A DNA stretch of 11,887 nt from NCBI RefSeq assembly GCF_958350005.1, contig NZ_CATWFF010000053.1, positions 1 to 11,887 on the forward strand. The letters run 5' to 3'. The DNA is from an uncultured Megasphaera sp. Its GTDB lineage: Bacteria; Bacillota; Negativicutes; Veillonellales; Megasphaeraceae. The notes beneath the pieces are model-generated. The model was not told the DNA's origin. It ran no database searches and worked only from the letters and a program-made list of their open reading frames with translations. The position numbers and the translations under genes were made by a program. Below are positions 1 through 6,926 of this stretch, piece by piece (position 1 is the first letter of the stretch; each line of letters opens with the position of its first letter).

Positions 1-1
1 T

Positions 2-655
2 GATAATGGTTCTGTTGCATTGAACCATGTTTCGCTCCATATTGGGAAAGGGGAGTTCGTCTTCGTCGTCGGTGCCAGCGGTGCCGGGAAGTCGACGTTT
101 ATCAAGCTCCTGTCGCATGAAGAGCTGCCGACAGAAGGCTCTGTATTTGTCGACGGCACGGAAGTCAATAAGCTGCCGAAAAGCCGCGTCCCCTATTTGC
201 GCCGCAAAATGGGCATCGTGTTCCAGGACTTCCGCCTTTTGCCCAATAAAACGGCCGAAGAAAACGTGGCCTTTGCCATGGAAGTCATCGAATCGCCGCG
301 GCGGGTTATTAAAGAACGGGTCCGGACCGTTCTGGATCTGGTAGGATTGCTGGGGAAAGCCGATGCACTGCCGCAGAATCTGAGCGGCGGCGAACAGCAG
401 CGCGTAGCCATTGCCCGGGCCATTGTCAATCGCCCGCTTCTGCTCATTGCGGACGAACCGACAGGCAATCTGGATCCGGAAACGTCCATGGATATTATGG
501 ATACCTTTAAAAAAATCAATCACATGGGGACAACAGTCCTCATGGTAACTCATGACAAACAGATGGTTGATTTAATGAACAAGCGGGTCATCGAAATCGT
601 TGACGGCGCCGTCGTACGCGATGAAATGAAAGGGGGATATAACGATGAAGATTAG
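2..655 (+). CDS. ftsE: Cell division ATP-binding protein FtsE, 5' end missing
   Basis: This is the ATPase subunit of the FtsEX ABC-type complex, which sits at the inner face of the membrane and drives periplasmic or wall murein hydrolases through FtsX. The reading frame is open from base 2, and the codons before the TTG at 20 read DNGSVA, which matches the usual FtsE N-terminus. The TTG is therefore very probably internal, and the true start lies upstream of the window. Visible motifs are Walker A GASGAGKST (bases 71-97), the ABC signature LSGGEQQ (380-400), Walker B LLIADEP followed by TGNLD (437-475) and the H-loop histidine in VTHD (551-553). All catalytic elements are intact. The gene overlaps ftsX by 11 bases, which suggests translational coupling. 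About 218 codons are present and perhaps 10-15 are missing. The assignment to FtsE rather than another ABC ATPase is secured by the neighbouring ftsX. Confidence 0.96.
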   Translation, partial: DNGSVALNHVSLHIGKGEFVFVVGASGAGKSTFIKLLSHEELPTEGSVFVDGTEVNKLPKSRVPYLRRKMGIVFQDFRLLPNKTAEENVAFAMEVIESPRRVIKERVRTVLDLVGLLGKADALPQNLSGGEQQRVAIARAIVNRPLLLIADEPTGNLDPETSMDIMDTFKKINHMGTTVLMVTHDKQMVDLMNKRVIEIVDGAVVRDEMKGGYNDED

Positions 656-1532
656 GACCATGCGCTATTTTGTTGCCGAAGCATGCCAGTCGTTCTGGCG
701 AAACAGCTTTATGTCCGTCGCCTCCATCATTACCGTTGCCCTGTCTCTGTTTATCCTTGGTATTTTCATGACCATTGTGGCCAATCTCGATCATTTTGCA
801 GAAAATCTGGAAAGTCAGGTCGAAATCAGCATTTATCTGAAAGATGGCCTGACGACGGATCAGGTCATGAGCGTCGGCAAGCGGCTGAAAGCGCTGGATG
901 ACGTCAATGAAATTACCTTTACCAATAAAGATGAAGCCATGGCGAAACTGAAAGACCGCATGAAAGATCAGCCTGGGATTTTAAGTGCCCTGGACGGGAA
1001 GAATCCGCTGCCCAGCTCGTATGAAGTGACTTTTACCCGTCCCGAAGCGGTCAAGCGGACTGCCGCTATTGTGGCAGAATATCCGGAAGTAGAAAGTACC
1101 CATTACGGGCAGGAAATTATTGAACAGCTCTTCCAGATTACGACAGTCATTCGCTGGGGCGGCATTGCGCTGGTCGTCTTCCTGACCTTGGCGACGCTGT
1201 TTATCATATCCAATACGATACGGCTCACTGTATTTGCGCGGCGCAAGGAAATTGGCATCATGAAATACGTCGGCGCGACGAACTGGTTCATTCGCTGGCC
1301 CTTTCTGCTGGAAGGGCTGATCCTGGGATTTATTGGCGGCATCATTGCCGATATTGCCCTGTTTCAGTTTTATGAAGTCGTCGTAGAAGCCATTCATCGC
1401 TCCCTGGCATTTCTGCCGCTGGTCAGCATGTATCCGTTTATCTATCACATGAGTGCACTCCTTTTGATTATCAGCATGATTATCGGTGCTATTGGCAGTA
1501 CGATTTCCCTGAAACGGTATATGAAGGTGTAA
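645..1532 (+). CDS. ftsX: Cell division protein FtsX (permease-like subunit)
   Basis: This is the membrane partner of FtsE. It passes the ATPase cycle to an extracytoplasmic cell-wall hydrolase. The 295-residue protein has the family layout: a short cytoplasmic N-terminus, a first membrane helix at about 21-46, a large extracytoplasmic domain at about 47-165, and three more helices at about 172-198, 216-243 and 265-290. The cytoplasmic loop contains the FtsX-like RRKEIGIMKYVGAT motif after helix 2, typical of this permease superfamily. The ATG at 645 lies inside the end of ftsE and is preceded by a strong purine-rich site, AAAGGGGG at 629-636. Length and topology are normal for the family. 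The next gene is a secreted M23 hydrolase three bases downstream, the expected functional partner. Confidence 0.96.
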   Translation: MKIRTMRYFVAEACQSFWRNSFMSVASIITVALSLFILGIFMTIVANLDHFAENLESQVEISIYLKDGLTTDQVMSVGKRLKALDDVNEITFTNKDEAMAKLKDRMKDQPGILSALDGKNPLPSSYEVTFTRPEAVKRTAAIVAEYPEVESTHYGQEIIEQLFQITTVIRWGGIALVVFLTLATLFIISNTIRLTVFARRKEIGIMKYVGATNWFIRWPFLLEGLILGFIGGIIADIALFQFYEVVVEAIHRSLAFLPLVSMYPFIYHMSALLLIISMIIGAIGSTISLKRYMKV

Positions 1533-1535
1533 GGT

Positions 1536-2786
1536 ATGTGGAATTTTTCAGGACAAAAAAAATATATTGCTGCCCTTGTGGCAGCAGCGCTGCTGAGTCC
1601 CTATGCTTCGGTGCTGGCAGAAGATGAAGATTTACAGAATCAGCTGTCAGACGTACAGGGACAGATGGCCGAACAGGCCCAGAAAAAAAGTGATGCCGAA
1701 GCGGTCATTGGCAATGTGTTTGAAAAACTGCGGGTCATTCAGCAAAATCTGGATGCCGCGACGGCTGACTATAAATCGATTTCCGAACAGCTTGCGCAGA
1801 CAGAACAGGAAATTACAGCGACGCAGAAAAAACTGGCTGCTGAACAGGCCAAGCTGGAGAAGCGAATGGATGTATTTCGCGTCCGCATTCGCGATATTTA
1901 CATGCACGGCCAGCTGAGCTATCTTGACGTCGTACTGGGAGCCAAAGATTTCAGTGATTTTGCCAACCGCGTCGACTTGCTCCGTCGCGTCATTGCTGCC
2001 GATATGGAACTGATTACATCTATTCGGGAACAGCGCGATCAGATCCATCAGGTAGAACAGGAACTGCAGGAAGAACGGCAGAAGCAGGTACAGCTGAAAG
2101 AAGATGCTGCTAATAAGCAAAAGGAAATTGAACAGCATAAACAGGAACAGCAAGCTGTTCTTCACCAAGCTCAAAACGATAAAGCTACGGCCGAAGCGGC
2201 TTATCGTGAACTGGAAGCGTCTTCGGCAGCCATTGGCGAAATGCTGCGGCAGCGTCAGGCTGAACGGGCAGCCGCGGCAGCTGCCGCGGCTGCTGCTGCT
2301 GCTGCAGCGGCACAACAGCAGGCTGAGGCTGCGCAGGCGCCGGCAGATTCTTCTGATGGCGGCGGTGGTGGCTATGACAGCTATTACCAGCCCGTTACCG
2401 GATCAGGCGCTATGATCTGGCCCGTAAACGGCGTCATTACCTCGCCTTTTGGCTATCGGACTCATCCGATTTTCGGTACATCTATTTTCCACAGCGGCAT
2501 CGATATTGGCGTCGATTACGGTACGCCTGTTCATGCGGCAGATGGCGGCTACGTCGTAGAAGCCGGCTGGATCAGCGGCTATGGCTACGCAGTCATTATC
2601 GATCATGGCAATGGGTTGTCGACGTTATACGGCCATAACGAATCCCTGGCCGTATCATCAGGTCAGTCTGTTTCACAGGGACAGGTTATTGCCTATGCCG
2701 GCTCTACAGGGAATTCCACAGGGCCGCACGTACATTTTGAAGTCCGGGCTAATGGCGATCCCGTTGATCCCATGGGCTATTTATAA
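1536..2786 (+). CDS. Secreted coiled-coil M23/LytM murein hydrolase (EnvC/PcsB/CwlO-like)
   Basis: This is a probable peptidoglycan endopeptidase or amidase activator controlled by FtsEX. The 416-residue protein starts with a signal peptide (basic start, hydrophobic stretch at about 9-25, likely cleavage after VLA near residue 28). A long Gln/Glu/Lys-rich coiled coil covers about 30-240. A run of 15 alanines follows at 245-259, then a Gly/Ser-rich linker with five glycines. The C-terminal LytM domain covers about 290-416. The zinc and catalytic motifs look complete: H319 and D323 in HSGIDIG, and the HVH triplet at 398-400. This differs from E. coli EnvC, whose LytM domain is degenerate and only activates amidases, so this protein could cut peptidoglycan itself. 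Its position three bases after ftsX supports FtsEX control. Whether it is an enzyme or an activator cannot be decided from sequence alone. Confidence 0.9.
   Translation: MWNFSGQKKYIAALVAAALLSPYASVLAEDEDLQNQLSDVQGQMAEQAQKKSDAEAVIGNVFEKLRVIQQNLDAATADYKSISEQLAQTEQEITATQKKLAAEQAKLEKRMDVFRVRIRDIYMHGQLSYLDVVLGAKDFSDFANRVDLLRRVIAADMELITSIREQRDQIHQVEQELQEERQKQVQLKEDAANKQKEIEQHKQEQQAVLHQAQNDKATAEAAYRELEASSAAIGEMLRQRQAERAAAAAAAAAAAAAAAQQQAEAAQAPADSSDGGGGGYDSYYQPVTGSGAMIWPVNGVITSPFGYRTHPIFGTSIFHSGIDIGVDYGTPVHAADGGYVVEAGWISGYGYAVIIDHGNGLSTLYGHNESLAVSSGQSVSQGQVIAYAGSTGNSTGPHVHFEVRANGDPVDPMGYL
2268..2312 (+). repeat. Polyalanine-coding GCN repeat (15 codons)
   Basis: Fifteen consecutive alanine codons occur inside the M23 hydrolase gene, between the coiled coil and the Gly-rich linker. 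The codons are mixed (gca, gcc, gcg, gct), with one run of five gct. The tract is therefore only partly a simple-sequence repeat. It probably extends the helix as a flexible or alpha-helical spacer that carries the LytM domain away from the coiled coil. Confidence 0.9.
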
Positions 2787-2798
2787 GGCGGCGCAGGT

Positions 2799-3983
2799 AT
2801 GAAACAACAAGTAAGCAAGTGGAAAGAAAAACTGCATGGCCTGTCCGTTAAAAAAGCGGCAGGAACTGTCGTAAAAGGACTGGCCGGTATTGTCGTCGTT
2901 ACAGGAGTGTCCTTTGGCAGTCTGTCCTGGTACTTTACCGGCGATGTCCTGGGCATGTTCAAGCTGCTGCGCGCTTTTGACGTTGTAGAAACGTACTATG
3001 CCGGCAATATAAGCAAACAGGCTCTCCTGGACGGCGCCTTGAAAGGCATTGTAAGCACTTTGGGCGACAAACATTCCGAATACCTGTCAGGCGAGGAATT
3101 TGAAGCCTTTTCCAGCCAGATGAGTGCGTCCTATGCCGGTATTGGCGTGTATATCAGCAAAGCTGATGAAGGCGTGCTCATTGCCGGTGTCATGGACGAC
3201 AGCCCGGCCAGTGAAGCAGGGCTGAAACGGGGTGACACCATTCTGGCTATTGACGGCAAGCCCACGTCCGGCATGGAGCTGGCAGACGTATCTGACCAGA
3301 TTCGTGGTCCCGTCGATACGGCAGTCGTGCTGACGGTCCGGGAAGACGGCGTCGACAAGGATGTTTCTCTTACGCGCCGGCGCATTCATATCAAGACCGT
3401 TGCCGGAGAAATGGTCGAAGGCACGGATATTGGCTATATCCGCATTGCCATGTTCAGCGAAGATACAGGCAAGGAATTTACAGAACAGTTCCAGCAGCTC
3501 CGCAGTCAGGGCATGAAACGGTTTATCCTGGATCTGCGCAATAATCCGGGCGGTCTCGTCGATCAGGCAACCGATGTGGCCAGCAATTTCGTACCGCCTC
3601 AGACGACGGTTGTGTCCTATATTGGCAGCGATGGCCAGGAAACAAAATTCACGGCTCCTGGTACGGAAGATCTTCTGCCTATGGTCGTGCTGGTCAATGA
3701 AAATTCAGCCAGTGCGTCAGAAATCGTTGCCGGTGATGTGCAGGATCTGGGCCTGGGGAAAATTGTCGGCGTCCGTACGTACGGCAAAGGTACCGTTCAG
3801 GGCGTATATCCGGTTACAGCCGATAATGCCGTAAAACTTACGGTAGCCAAATACAAAACGGCAAAAGGGCGGCAAGTAGACGGAACAGGCATTGAACCTG
3901 ATGTAGTCGTACAGCTCCAGCCCGATGATACTGTCGATTATCAGCTGGAAAAGGCGCTGGAAATCATAAAGGGACAGGAATGA
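2799..3983 (+). CDS. ctpA: C-terminal processing peptidase, S41 family (CtpA/CtpB type)
   Basis: This is a membrane-anchored serine protease that acts outside the cytoplasm on C-termini of envelope proteins. The 394-residue protein has an N-terminal signal anchor at about 22-47, a helical region, a PDZ domain at about 95-175 and an S41 protease core at about 195-390. The Ser-Lys dyad can be placed by motif spacing: Ser305 in SASASE, Lys330 in YGKGTVQ and Gln334. The Ser-to-Lys spacing of 25 and the Gln four residues later match the known CtpB arrangement. The Shine-Dalgarno site, AAGGCGG near 2785-2791, overlaps the stop of the hydrolase gene, so the two are probably translated together. In several diderm bacteria, Ctp/Prc proteases degrade M23 hydrolases, so control of the neighbouring hydrolase is a plausible inference. 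The true substrate is unknown. Confidence 0.94.
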   Translation: MKQQVSKWKEKLHGLSVKKAAGTVVKGLAGIVVVTGVSFGSLSWYFTGDVLGMFKLLRAFDVVETYYAGNISKQALLDGALKGIVSTLGDKHSEYLSGEEFEAFSSQMSASYAGIGVYISKADEGVLIAGVMDDSPASEAGLKRGDTILAIDGKPTSGMELADVSDQIRGPVDTAVVLTVREDGVDKDVSLTRRRIHIKTVAGEMVEGTDIGYIRIAMFSEDTGKEFTEQFQQLRSQGMKRFILDLRNNPGGLVDQATDVASNFVPPQTTVVSYIGSDGQETKFTAPGTEDLLPMVVLVNENSASASEIVAGDVQDLGLGKIVGVRTYGKGTVQGVYPVTADNAVKLTVAKYKTAKGRQVDGTGIEPDVVVQLQPDDTVDYQLEKALEIIKGQE

Positions 3984-4008
3984 TCAGTGGAAATTTTTGA
4001 AAAATCCC

Positions 4009-4037
4009 TTTACAGATTAGCCGTTTTGCTTTAAAAT
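4009..4037 (+). promoter_or_regulatory. Sigma-A type promoter of the obgE operon
   Basis: TTTACA at 4009-4014 and TAAAAT at 4032-4037 each match the consensus at five of six positions and are separated by an ideal 17 bases. The site lies 26 bases after the ctpA stop and about 150 bases before obgE. Transcription would start near 4043-4046. No other promoter of this quality was noticed between here and the end of the operon. Confidence 0.7.
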
Positions 4038-4043
4038 TTTGAT

Positions 4044-4186
4044 AGAATCACAACGTATATATACGATTAGGACAGATAGACAGGAGACATGGTATATGGA
4101 TGCTGTGTCTCTTTCTGTATATACGAGCAAGAAAGACAAAGAGTCTGTGTACGCCCATAATGGTGCAGATAGTGTTGAGGTGAATC
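4044..4186 (+). promoter_or_regulatory. obgE 5' leader with palindrome and hairpin
   Basis: This is about 143 bases of probable untranslated leader. It holds a perfect 12-base palindrome, CGTATATATACG (4054-4065), at the expected transcript start. Part of it (TATATACGA) recurs near 4118-4126. A hairpin can be drawn pairing 4082-4094 with 4101-4113, with GAGACA against TGTCTC as the firm core plus four G-U pairs. An AGGAG (4082-4086) lies in the stem, and an ATG (4096) lies in the six-base loop. That ATG opens a 54-codon frame that runs to 4260, inside obgE. The leader matches no riboswitch or ribosomal-protein leader that I recognise. The obgE ribosome site GAGGTGA (4177-4183) lies outside the hairpin. 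Confidence 0.35.
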
Positions 4187-5458
4187 ATGTTTATAGACAG
4201 AGCAAGAATTTTTGTACAGTCCGGACGAGGCGGCGATGGCATGAGCAGTTTCCGCCGTGAAAAGTATGTGCCTAAGGGAGGCCCTGATGGCGGCGACGGC
4301 GGTCATGGCGGCAGCGTCATTCTCGTAGCAGACCGCAATGTCAACACGCTGGTTGATTTCCGGTATCGCCGTCTCTTTAAGGCAAAAATCGGCGGAAAAG
4401 GCGAAGGAAGCAATAAATACGGCCGCAATGCCGAAGATTTGCGCATTACCGTTCCCCTGGGGACGATCGTAAAAGACGAAGAAACGGATCAGATTCTGGC
4501 CGATCTCAGCCGGGATGGACAGGAAGTTGTCGTAGCCAAAGGCGGCCGCGGCGGCCGGGGCAACTGGCATTTCCGCACGAGTGCCAACCGGACGCCGACC
4601 TTTGCCGAAAAAGGCGAACCTGGAGAAGAACGGTGGCTCCGGCTGGAACTGAAAGTGCTGGCTGACGTCGGACTCTTGGGCTATCCCAGTGTGGGAAAAT
4701 CCAGCATTCTGCGCAGCGTATCAGCTGCAGAGCCGGAAGTAGCGGCTTATCACTTTACGACGCTCAACCCTATTCTCGGCGTCGTCAGCCTCAGTGATCA
4801 CCGCAGCTTCGTCATGGCCGATATTCCAGGACTCATTGAAGGGGCCAGTGAGGGCGTCGGTCTGGGGCATGACTTCCTGCGTCACATTGAACGGACCAAA
4901 ATCCTCATTCATGTCCTCGACGTTTCCGGTATGGAAGGCCGCGATCCTATCGAAGATTACGAAAAAATCAATGACGAGCTGAAAAAATACAATGAAAAAC
5001 TGTCCCGCAAAGTACAGGTCATTGCAGCAAATAAAATAGATCTTCTTGACGGATCGGACAACCTGGATCGCCTTCAGGCATACATGGCTGAACGGGGCCG
5101 CGAAGTATTTCCCATCTGTGCCGTAACCGGCGAAGGCATGAATGCCCTTCTCGAACGGGTATGGCAACTGCTGGAAACGTATGTGGAAGAACCGGAAGAA
5201 GTAACGGAAGAAGTCGTGTACAAAGCGGAAGAAAAGCCGGACTTTGCCGTTACCCGTGCTGATGACGGCGCCTTCGTCATTACAGGGCCGCGTATTGAAA
5301 AGCTCGTAGCCATGACGAATTTTGACGATGACCAGTCGCTGCGGCGGTTCCAGCGTATCTGGAAGTATATGGAACTGGACGGGCTTCTGAAAGAGCAGGG
5401 CATCCACGACGGCGATACAGTCCGCATTGAATCGATGGAATTTGAATACCATGAATAA
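4187..5458 (+). CDS. obgE: GTPase ObgE/CgtA, ribosome assembly
   Basis: This essential GTPase binds the large ribosomal subunit during late assembly and links it to stress and nucleotide levels. The 423-residue protein has three parts. The glycine-rich Obg fold spans about 1-158, with the typical start MFIDRARIFVQSGRGGDG. The GTPase domain spans about 159-330. The OCT domain spans about 345-423 and ends in the usual DGDTVRI and EFEYHE pattern. GTPase motifs are present: G1 GYPSVGKSS at 165-173, G2 TTLNP, G3 DIPGLIEGA, G4 NKID and G5 AVTGEG. The start at 4187 follows GAGGTGA at 4177-4183. In many Firmicutes obg follows rplU and rpmA, but here ctpA is upstream and a new promoter intervenes. It is the first gene of a long operon. 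Confidence 0.97.
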   Translation: MFIDRARIFVQSGRGGDGMSSFRREKYVPKGGPDGGDGGHGGSVILVADRNVNTLVDFRYRRLFKAKIGGKGEGSNKYGRNAEDLRITVPLGTIVKDEETDQILADLSRDGQEVVVAKGGRGGRGNWHFRTSANRTPTFAEKGEPGEERWLRLELKVLADVGLLGYPSVGKSSILRSVSAAEPEVAAYHFTTLNPILGVVSLSDHRSFVMADIPGLIEGASEGVGLGHDFLRHIERTKILIHVLDVSGMEGRDPIEDYEKINDELKKYNEKLSRKVQVIAANKIDLLDGSDNLDRLQAYMAERGREVFPICAVTGEGMNALLERVWQLLETYVEEPEEVTEEVVYKAEEKPDFAVTRADDGAFVITGPRIEKLVAMTNFDDDQSLRRFQRIWKYMELDGLLKEQGIHDGDTVRIESMEFEYHE

Positions 5459-5467
5459 GGGAGAGAA

Positions 5468-5767
5468 GTGGCAGTGAATAATAAGGACAAGAAAATACTG
5501 AAAGGCCTGGCAAGCCTCATGCCGTCTGTTGTGCAGATTGGAAAGGAAGGCCTCAGCGATGCCGTCATCGACAGCGCCCGGGCAGCCATTACGGCCAGGG
5601 AACTGATTAAAGCGCATGTGCTCAACAACGCCAATCTGGATACGAAGGAAACCATGGAAGACCTGGCGTCCATGCTGGGCGCCGAATTGATTCAGGTCAT
5701 CGGCCATTACGGCGTACTGTTCAAGAAAAAAGATAAGAAATCACGATACGATTTTATTACCATGTAA
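5468..5767 (+). CDS. yhbY: YhbY/CRS1-type RNA-binding protein, ribosome assembly
   Basis: This small (99-residue) CRM-domain protein binds pre-50S ribosomal particles. The family pattern is clear: LKGLASLMPSVVQIGKEGL at the start, with the GKEG loop that contacts RNA, then ARELIKAHVLNN, and finally a GAELIQVIGHYGVLF strand. The length is normal for a single-domain member. The chosen start is GTG at 5468, nine bases after the obgE stop, with AAGGGAGAG (about 5457-5465) as the ribosome site. A second GTG at 5474 is a less likely alternative. Placement directly after obgE fits a shared role in large-subunit assembly. Confidence 0.93.
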   Translation: MAVNNKDKKILKGLASLMPSVVQIGKEGLSDAVIDSARAAITARELIKAHVLNNANLDTKETMEDLASMLGAELIQVIGHYGVLFKKKDKKSRYDFITM

Positions 5768-5776
5768 GGCGGGGAT

Positions 5777-6910
5777 ATGATGACTGTCAACCGGCAAGAC
5801 TTGAAGAACAAACGGCGCATTGTCGTAAAAGTCGGCTCCAGTACGCTGACACATGAATCAGGAAAGTTAAACTACTACCGCATTGAGCGGCTGGCCATGG
5901 AAATTGCTGACCTGGCCAATCAGGACAAGCAGATGGTTCTCGTATCGTCCGGTGCAGTCAGTGCCGGCATGGGGCCGCTGGGACTGAAAGAGCGGCCAAA
6001 GGCCATGCGGGAGAAACAGGCCGTCGCTGCCGTAGGGCAGGGCGTTCTCATGCATACATATGAAAAAATGTTCCGCGAATACGGACAAAACGTAGGACAG
6101 GTGCTCATGACGCGCATGGATGCACAGGACCGAAAGAAGTTCATGAATTCCCGCAATACCCTGCTGACTATGCTGGATATGGGCATTATTCCCATTATTA
6201 ATGAAAATGACGTCGTCGCCATTGACGAATTTAAAATCGGCGATAATGACACGCTGTCTGCCATGGTCAGCAGCATTATTGACGCGGATCTGCTCATTAT
6301 CCTGTCCGATATTGATGGCCTGTATACGGCCAATCCCCAGACCCATCCGGATGCGACCGTCATTCCTGTGGTCACGGAAATTGACAAGCATTTCTATGAT
6401 ATTGCCGGCGGCGCCGGTTCCTCCATTGGCACAGGCGGCATGTATACGAAAATTCAGGCTGCTGCCATTGCTACGTCATCAGGCGTCGATATGGTCATTG
6501 CTTCCGGTACGGAAGAAGGTATCCTTCGCCGGATCTGTCAGGGTGATACAGTAGGTACGTGGTTTACGTCAAAAGACTCTAATCTGCATACGAAGAAGCG
6601 GTGGCTCCTGTCGGGCAGTAAGTCCCGGGGCAGTCTCATTGTGGACAAAGGGTGCCGCAATGCCCTGATTGACCGCGGTTCCAGTCTCCTTCCCGTCGGC
6701 GTACGGGCTGTGGAAGGCGCCTTCTGTGAAGGCGACATTGTCAATGTCGTCTATGACGGACTGGTCATTGCCAAGGGAATCGTCAATTACGACAGCGAAC
6801 AGTGTGCAGCAATTAAAGGTCACAGAACTGACGATATTACGGATATTCTCGGTCATGAAGGCGTATATGAAGAAGTCATACACCGGGATAATCTCGTAGC
6901 GATGCAGTAG
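5777..6910 (+). CDS. proB: Glutamate 5-kinase ProB with PUA domain
   Basis: ProB phosphorylates L-glutamate with ATP, the first step of proline synthesis, in the cytoplasm. The 377-residue protein has an amino-acid-kinase domain at about 8-262 and a C-terminal PUA domain at about 280-360. Kinase motifs include VKVGSSTL near the start, VSSGAVSAG, NENDVVAIDE followed by GDND, and LSDIDGLYTANP. A GTGGMYTK loop is also present. The start is ATG at 5777, with a second ATG at 5780, after AAGGCGGGG that begins at the yhbY stop. It forms the usual pair with proA 16 bases downstream. No T-box or proline-specific leader is seen, so control is probably by proline feedback inhibition of the enzyme, as known for the family. 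The third pathway gene, proC, is not in the window. Confidence 0.97.
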   Translation: MMTVNRQDLKNKRRIVVKVGSSTLTHESGKLNYYRIERLAMEIADLANQDKQMVLVSSGAVSAGMGPLGLKERPKAMREKQAVAAVGQGVLMHTYEKMFREYGQNVGQVLMTRMDAQDRKKFMNSRNTLLTMLDMGIIPIINENDVVAIDEFKIGDNDTLSAMVSSIIDADLLIILSDIDGLYTANPQTHPDATVIPVVTEIDKHFYDIAGGAGSSIGTGGMYTKIQAAAIATSSGVDMVIASGTEEGILRRICQGDTVGTWFTSKDSNLHTKKRWLLSGSKSRGSLIVDKGCRNALIDRGSSLLPVGVRAVEGAFCEGDIVNVVYDGLVIAKGIVNYDSEQCAAIKGHRTDDITDILGHEGVYEEVIHRDNLVAMQ

Positions 6911-6926
6911 AAAGGATTGGGATACG

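Noticed and set aside
20..655. TTG at 20 as the start of ftsE
   Set aside because: The frame is open to base 2, and the upstream codons match the usual FtsE N-terminus, so the TTG is an internal leucine codon and the gene is cut by the window edge.
1647..2315. 222-codon open frame on the - strand opposite the M23 hydrolase
   Set aside because: It is a reverse reading of the coiled-coil region; its Phe/Leu richness comes from antisense Glu, Lys and Gln codons rather than from real membrane helices.
3989..4008. AT-rich imperfect inverted repeat after ctpA as a terminator
   Set aside because: The T5 and A5 runs are separated by only two bases, the stem would be almost all A-T, and no T-run follows. 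It is too weak to call.
4721..5707. 328-codon open frame on the - strand opposite obgE and yhbY
   Set aside because: It lies wholly over two well-recognised genes, its product resembles no family I know, and such long antisense frames are expected from the codon bias of the + strand genes.
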